Source: Anaerolineales bacterium UBA6128 (GTDB taxonomy: Bacteria; Chloroflexota; Anaerolineae; UBA1429). Taken from it: a stretch of DNA of 25,196 bases. The notes beneath the pieces were generated by a model. It saw nothing but the letters and a program-made list of their open reading frames with translations, was not told the DNA's origin and did no database searches. Numbering within the stretch: the stretch's first letter is position 1; each line of letters starts with the position of its first letter. Positions 21,138 to 25,196 of this stretch are shown piece by piece. The stretch lies in NCBI GenBank assembly GCA_002423325.1, contig DIVQ01000114.1, positions 158 through 25,353 on the forward strand, in the 5' to 3' direction. The position numbers were made by a program, and so were the translations under genes.

Positions 21138-22064
21138 CTAGAGCGCCTCCATCGAACCGTGCAGCCCTGGATAGATGCGCAGGGCCGCCAAATCGGCCCG
21201 CACCTGGGCCACTTCGTGCACCCCCGACTCGGTGATGACGAGGCTCAAATCTTCGAGTGGGGTGATGCTGGCATAGGCATTACGGATCTGGATTCGGTCG
21301 GCCGGAGGCATGATCTCTTCGGCGTCCCGCAGAGGCAACGGTTCCACGATGCGATAGGCGTTGGGCACGAACTTTTGCGATGTGCACAGCAGAACGCGCG
21401 GAATCTCGCGCGCCGCCGCGGCCTGCACGAGCGCCCGCGTGCCCACCCTGTTCAACACGCCCACCGACGAAACCGTCTCTGCGCCCAACACCAGCGCCTG
21501 CACCTCTGACAGCCAGTCGAACAGCGCCATATCGACGCCGATCGTGACCTCAACGCCCGCCCAGCTCAACTCGACCGCCAGCGTCTGCCCCTCCAGTGTG
21601 GGACGCGCCTCACTGCAATAGACGCGCGGAAGGTGCTGCTTGGGCATCAGTTGCAGCGCCCGCAGCACCGACGCGCTGCGCCCGTAGGTCATCAGGCTGC
21701 CATAGCTCTCCAGATGCCGGGCGGCCATATGCGCCATGGCCTCCAGCGCAACATCCTGGCGCGCCCGCCGATGCTGCAGGAAATCAAGCGCCTTCTGGCG
21801 CACCTGCTCGGCACTATCGGCGCCGTCACACGCCCACATCAAATCATTGACCAGCCGAAAGAGGCTGGACACGGCTGGCTGCGCCCCCATCAGGTGACGG
21901 CCCACGCGCAACAACCAGCTGCGATATTCGGCCGCATCGGTGCCCGGCGATGAGTCGCCCACCAGTTCTTCCAGCAGGTCGACGGCGCGCGCCTCCAACT
22001 CAGCCGGGCCGGAGCGCTGGTCTCGGCTCAGTTCAACGATACCGGAGGACCATTTCGCCATCAT
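21138..22064 (-). CDS. eIF-2B alpha/beta/delta-like (MtnA-fold) protein
   Basis: The 308-aa protein has an N-terminal helical part and a Rossmann-like C-terminal half. The half resembles eIF-2B alpha, methylthioribose-1-phosphate isomerase (MtnA) and ribose-1,5-bisphosphate isomerase. Matches are VYCSEARPTLEG, LVLGAETVSSVGVLNRVGT and VLLCTSQKFVP. In MtnA and ribose-1,5-bisphosphate isomerase a Cys and an Asp act in catalysis. Here the usual Asp site reads GAETV, and a Cys stands in CSEARP, so activity is unclear. It may be a sugar-phosphate isomerase or a regulatory relative. ATG 22064 (or 22061) follows AAGGGAG, and a good promoter lies at 22103-22131. No methionine-salvage neighbours are present. 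Confidence 0.75.
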   Translation of the reverse strand: MMAKWSSGIVELSRDQRSGPAELEARAVDLLEELVGDSSPGTDAAEYRSWLLRVGRHLMGAQPAVSSLFRLVNDLMWACDGADSAEQVRQKALDFLQHRRARQDVALEAMAHMAARHLESYGSLMTYGRSASVLRALQLMPKQHLPRVYCSEARPTLEGQTLAVELSWAGVEVTIGVDMALFDWLSEVQALVLGAETVSSVGVLNRVGTRALVQAAAAREIPRVLLCTSQKFVPNAYRIVEPLPLRDAEEIMPPADRIQIRNAYASITPLEDLSLVITESGVHEVAQVRADLAALRIYPGLHGSMEAL

Positions 22065-22102
22065 CCACTCCCTTTCAGGCCTGGCACCTCGAGAACGGGC
22101 CC

Positions 22103-22131
22103 ATTATACCCATCCGGCGGGCTCCCTGCAA
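22103..22131 (-). promoter_or_regulatory. Promoter of the eIF-2B-like gene
   Basis: On the minus strand TTGCAG (22131-22126) and a perfect TATAAT (22108-22103) are separated by 17 nt, about 38 nt upstream of the start codon. It is among the best sigma-70-type promoters in the window. Confidence 0.7.
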
Positions 22132-22147
22132 CCGGAGCACAAGTGCG

Positions 22148-22188
22148 GCGGGGGCGCGTAGAATGCTTGTGGACCCACGCGCCCCCGC
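22148..22188 (-). terminator. Strong GC hairpin downstream of the alpha-galactosidase gene
   Basis: GCGGGGGCGCGT (22148-22159) and ACGCGCCCCCGC (22177-22188) form a perfect 12-bp stem with a 17-nt loop, about 38 nt after the alpha-galactosidase stop and upstream of the next promoter. There is no U-tract. It is likely a transcript end or stabiliser. Confidence 0.55.
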
Positions 22189-22226
22189 TCGATCGAGAGT
22201 CGTCCAAGCCGACTGCCCCTGCCAGG

Positions 22227-24371
22227 CTACAGGGCCTCGCAGATCAGCAGTTCGCTGGTCAGCGCCCCCTCCAGGCGGAGTGTGATCCCCTGCTTCATCA
22301 GCGTCCAGCCGTCCACTTCGGCGGTCTGGCCGCTGTTGTCAAAGGTGACGCGGTAACGCAGGCCCGCGTCCAGCCCGCGCAGGCGCAGCAGGTACAAGCT
22401 TTCGCGCGGCGAAGCCAGCTGAAACGCCCCCACGATGGCCTGCCGACGGTCCTCGGAGGCGGTCTCCAGTACGCCCCAACCCCTGGGTTCGGGCCCGTCA
22501 AAGTCCGGCGTGTGGTGGTACATTCGGCCGGTCGGCCGCATCGGACGCATGATCCGCTTGTACAGGTCAATCATGTGGGTGATGCGCGCCAACAGTGCCG
22601 GGTTCAGCGACGTATCCAGCGGCGACAGAAACGACAGGCTGGGGCGCACAAACAGCAGCAACCGCAACTGGAAATCGAGATCGCCCGCAATATGCCCGTT
22701 CTGCCCGCCCACCAGCCGGTCCACGTACTCCGGCGGCAGCGCCATGCTCATACCGTTGGTAATGGTGAACGAACGCGGCGCGATTTGCCAGTCGGTCACC
22801 CAGGTGTGGCTGAAATGGCGCACCATGCCGAGGTCCGTGCGACCCCCGCCGCCCGCGCAGTTCTCCAGGATGACGTTCGGAAAGCGCGGCCGAAGACGCG
22901 CATAGATGCCGTACAGGGCCTCATAGTAGCGCCAGAAGCCGTTCTCAAAGTAGCCATCGCGCGGCGCGCCAAAGCCGGTCACCAGATCGCCCACGTTATA
23001 GTCCAGCCGGAAGAACTCGAGCTCGTTCTCTTCAATTACGCGCGCGATCTGCTCCTCCATCCACTGCGCCGCGGCCGGCTGGGTCAGGTCGAGCAGCCCG
23101 CCCAGCGGCGCCGTCTCGCCGCCATCGGTCTTGGCCCACCACTCGCGGTGCTCTTTGGCCACACGGCTGTTGGTGCCGATGCGCTCGGCGTCCATCCAGA
23201 GCCCGAAGAGCATCCCCCTGGCGTGGACCGCGTCGCGAATGGGCTTGAGGCCGCGCGTGAAGCGCTCCAGGCTGACGTCCCAGTCGCCGCAGGTATCCCA
23301 CCAGTTGCTGTGCGGCGCGCCGTACCAGCTCGCGTCGATGAAAAAGACCTCAGCGCCAAAAGCCGCCGCGTTCTCGATGGCGTGAAAGACGGAGGCCTCG
23401 GTGATCTCAATCTCGGGGCCGATGCCGCTCTCAATCCAACCGCCCTGGCCGCGCGGCTGCGGCAGAATCACGCTGCGGCGCACATGCGTGTGCATCGCCT
23501 GGATGGCGGTGTCGAGGTCGCCAAAGGTTAAGCCCAGGTGCACCTCAGGCGTGGAAACCGTCTCGCCAGGGGCGATGACGCGCTGCGGCGCCGGCGCATC
23601 CGGCCCGACGCGAAACGACAGCCGCGCGGCCTCGTCGGCCCCGCCCGGGTCGGCGTTCAGGTCGAACTCGAACGTGTATCCGCCGGACCAGGCCAGCTGG
23701 CCAACCATGAACTCGCCGGTAGCGTTGTTGCGCAGCACGAACATCGGGTGACGATGCCGACCGCGTCGGTAGCGCCCGTCGATGCTGAAGCGCGCGTTGG
23801 GCAGCGCCTGCCACTGAAAGTTGCCCTCATCGCCCCAGTGCGAGCTGACCATCGAGCCAACCGAGTAAAGCGACTGGCTGCGGTCTGCCAGGTGAGCGCG
23901 CCAGCGCGCGATGGCCGGCAGCGTGCCGCTCCAGGGCGCCACCGCGTTCAGCGCCACCGACCGCGCGCCGGTGTTGGTGATCTCCAGCCAGCGTGTGAAC
24001 ACCGGCGTGCCGTCCAGCAGCATGTGCACCACTACCGTGACCGGGCGCAGCGTGTGCCGCAAGGTCGTCATCACGTGCAGGCCGCGCTCCTCCTGCTGTT
24101 GCTCAAAGCCGGCCCACTCCCAGTGAGAGATCAGCGCCTGCCCGTCGATCTCGAGCCAGAAGGACTCGGGCTGCGCCGTCTTGTCGGGGTCCAGGCGCAC
24201 GTCGTCCCAGGCGTTGAGAAAGCCGGCGCCGTTCCAAGCACGACCCACAAACTGCCCGCGAATCAGCGACTCTTCGTAGGTGGTGAGTCCGCTGCGGTAA
24301 CCGATCGTGGGGTGCGGGTCGTTGGCCAGCCGCGCATCGGCGAACGGCCTGTCAAGAACACTGTTCGACAT
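22227..24371 (-). CDS. Alpha-galactosidase, GH36 family
   Basis: The 714-aa enzyme is predicted to remove terminal alpha-galactose. It has an N-terminal beta-sandwich and a TIM barrel from about residue 310 (GGWIESGIG, AEVFFIDASWYG, GLWMDAERIGTNS). The nucleophile is Asp457 in FFRLDYN (FxxWDxN in most relatives). A Gly-rich loop CAGGGGRTDLGMV is followed by the acid/base candidate Asp527 in TWVTDWQ. A C-terminal beta domain follows (YRVTFDNSGQTAEVDGW). No signal peptide is seen, so it is probably cytoplasmic. The start at 24371 has AAAGGAG 6 nt upstream. No sugar transporter is next to it in the window. Substrate could differ within GH36, since the usual WDxN and SDNTD motifs are altered. Confidence 0.85.
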   Translation of the reverse strand: MSNSVLDRPFADARLANDPHPTIGYRSGLTTYEESLIRGQFVGRAWNGAGFLNAWDDVRLDPDKTAQPESFWLEIDGQALISHWEWAGFEQQQEERGLHVMTTLRHTLRPVTVVVHMLLDGTPVFTRWLEITNTGARSVALNAVAPWSGTLPAIARWRAHLADRSQSLYSVGSMVSSHWGDEGNFQWQALPNARFSIDGRYRRGRHRHPMFVLRNNATGEFMVGQLAWSGGYTFEFDLNADPGGADEAARLSFRVGPDAPAPQRVIAPGETVSTPEVHLGLTFGDLDTAIQAMHTHVRRSVILPQPRGQGGWIESGIGPEIEITEASVFHAIENAAAFGAEVFFIDASWYGAPHSNWWDTCGDWDVSLERFTRGLKPIRDAVHARGMLFGLWMDAERIGTNSRVAKEHREWWAKTDGGETAPLGGLLDLTQPAAAQWMEEQIARVIEENELEFFRLDYNVGDLVTGFGAPRDGYFENGFWRYYEALYGIYARLRPRFPNVILENCAGGGGRTDLGMVRHFSHTWVTDWQIAPRSFTITNGMSMALPPEYVDRLVGGQNGHIAGDLDFQLRLLLFVRPSLSFLSPLDTSLNPALLARITHMIDLYKRIMRPMRPTGRMYHHTPDFDGPEPRGWGVLETASEDRRQAIVGAFQLASPRESLYLLRLRGLDAGLRYRVTFDNSGQTAEVDGWTLMKQGITLRLEGALTSELLICEAL

Positions 24372-24436
24372 ATCTGCTCCTTTCGATCGGGGTCTCGCAC
24401 TCGTTATGCACGGACAGGGCGTGGACGAGGCATTCT

Positions 24437-24465
24437 GCCGCGCCCCGGAGGGGCAAGGGCGCGGC
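24437..24465 (-). terminator. Hairpin at the truD stop
   Basis: GCCGCGCC (24437-24444) and GGCGCGGC (24458-24465) form an 8-bp stem with a 13-nt loop that begins within the truD stop codon. It probably separates truD from the alpha-galactosidase transcript. No T-run follows. Confidence 0.45.
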
Positions 24466-25196
24466 TACAGCCTCGCCGCCTCCAGCACGAGCGTGGCATA
24501 CGAGCCGGGTGGCAGGGCATAGGTCACGCGCAGCGCCATGCGCCCGGCATAGCGCTCATCGGGCGCGGGCGCCTCGACGCGCAGGTCCTCGGGCGTCAGC
24601 AGCAGCGCGCGGCTGCCGCGCGTCATATAGGCCTTTTTCAGGATGCGCGCCTTGAGCGCCTCCTGCGTCAGCCCCTCCTCGGCCAACACGGCCGCGGCCA
24701 GCCGCGCCAGCGCGTCCGACCGGTAGACGGTGCGCGCCTCCGGCAACGGCACGCGCATGCGCGTCAGGTCGGCGTGCAGGCCCGGCGGCAGCGCACTATA
24801 CAGTGGGAGGCGCTGCCCGGCAATCTTGATACGTTGCAGCGCCACCCCCGCCGCGTCGCACACCTCCTGCAGATACCCCGCGGCGATGCGGTTCCACAGG
24901 TCGCTCTGGTAGGCCGACAGGTACAGCGACAGCGTGCGTTGCGGGATCAGGTTGAGCGCCTTGCGATAGTCCTCCGGGTGGCCCACCAGATAGGTGAGCA
25001 CGCTGCGATAGTTGGAAGGTCGCGGCGCGACCGCGAATATGGCCGCCCAGTCCGGCCACAGCGTCGCCGCCTGCCGCTTGAATGCGCGCACCGGCCGGGG
25101 ATCGCCTGCGAAGGGCGCCGTCAGGTACAGCTTACACGCCGCCTCGGCGTCGCGCTGGAGGATGGCCTTGCCGATGAACGCGCCCTCGGCCGTCCG
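24465..25196 (-). CDS. truD: tRNA pseudouridine synthase D (C-terminal part)
   Basis: The frame is open to the window's right edge (244 codons visible, beginning RTAEGAFIGKAILQRDAEAA) and the start lies outside. The part seen includes NYRSVLTYLVGHPEDYRKAL and LSLYLSAYQSDLWNRIAAGY. These match the C-terminal half of TruD, whose AYQSxxxN motif helps shape the active site. TruD makes pseudouridine 13 in tRNA. The catalytic Asp (GxKDxxA motif) would be in the unseen N-terminal part, so activity cannot be judged. The apparent ATG/GTG starts inside the visible frame are internal. Moderate confidence because divergent TruD-like proteins exist in this kind of genome. Confidence 0.75.
   Translation of the reverse strand, partial: RTAEGAFIGKAILQRDAEAACKLYLTAPFAGDPRPVRAFKRQAATLWPDWAAIFAVAPRPSNYRSVLTYLVGHPEDYRKALNLIPQRTLSLYLSAYQSDLWNRIAAGYLQEVCDAAGVALQRIKIAGQRLPLYSALPPGLHADLTRMRVPLPEARTVYRSDALARLAAAVLAEEGLTQEALKARILKKAYMTRGSRALLLTPEDLRVEAPAPDERYAGRMALRVTYALPPGSYATLVLEAARL

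Noticed and set aside
1..25196. Mobile elements, phage genes, CRISPR arrays or toxin-antitoxin pairs
   Set aside because: No transposase, integrase, repeat-spacer array or paired small toxin-like genes were seen; the repeats found are short palindromes.

Overview
The window is GC-rich chromosomal DNA with densely packed genes, mostly on the minus strand. The gene set suggests a member of the Chloroflexota, probably Anaerolineae-like: a DUF6062-type protein, a DUF4342 protein, a Pro/Thr-rich PA14 surface protein, a split ('archaeal-type') glutamate synthase and a GAAC-N4-GTTC SOS box. This is an inference from content and style, not from a marker tree. I see no transposase, phage gene, CRISPR array, tRNA or rRNA. 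The window reads as core genome with scattered short palindromic intergenic repeats.

Region 1 (1-8190, all minus strand) is a nitrogen and amide-transfer block. In transcription order it holds an FMN/iron-sulfur glutamate synthase core, a ferredoxin with four cysteine clusters, an FAD/NAD(P) oxidoreductase, a class II glutamine amidotransferase, a GXGXG-domain subunit, NH3-dependent NAD synthetase (nadE), carA and the first codons of carB. The first five look like one glutamate synthase (or GlxBCD/MgsABC-like) enzyme split over five polypeptides.

Region 2 (8191-14200) holds a DUF6062-like protein with two internal Cys modules (minus) and, diverging from it, dnaE (plus), whose PHP metal ligands look intact. 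Next comes a small conserved-looking 86-aa gene (minus) and, divergent from that, a DUF4867 protein (plus). The minus-strand promoter of the 86-aa gene carries a GAAC-N4-GTTC box exactly between its -35 and -10 and a second box just downstream. This is a classic LexA-repressed layout and the most interesting point in the window. Its leader of about 170 nt can also fold.

Region 3 (14200-17400) holds a membrane-anchored tandem-PA14 protein, signal peptidase I (lepB) and a divergent DUF4342 protein, with clear terminators.

Region 4 (17372-25196, minus strand) starts upstream with the 3' part of truD and a GH36 alpha-galactosidase, then an eIF-2B/MtnA-fold protein. It ends with gyrA, which has a 225-residue Lys/Arg/Ala/Pro/Thr-rich tail resembling histone H1, followed at 15 nt by a membrane-anchored NTF2-like protein.
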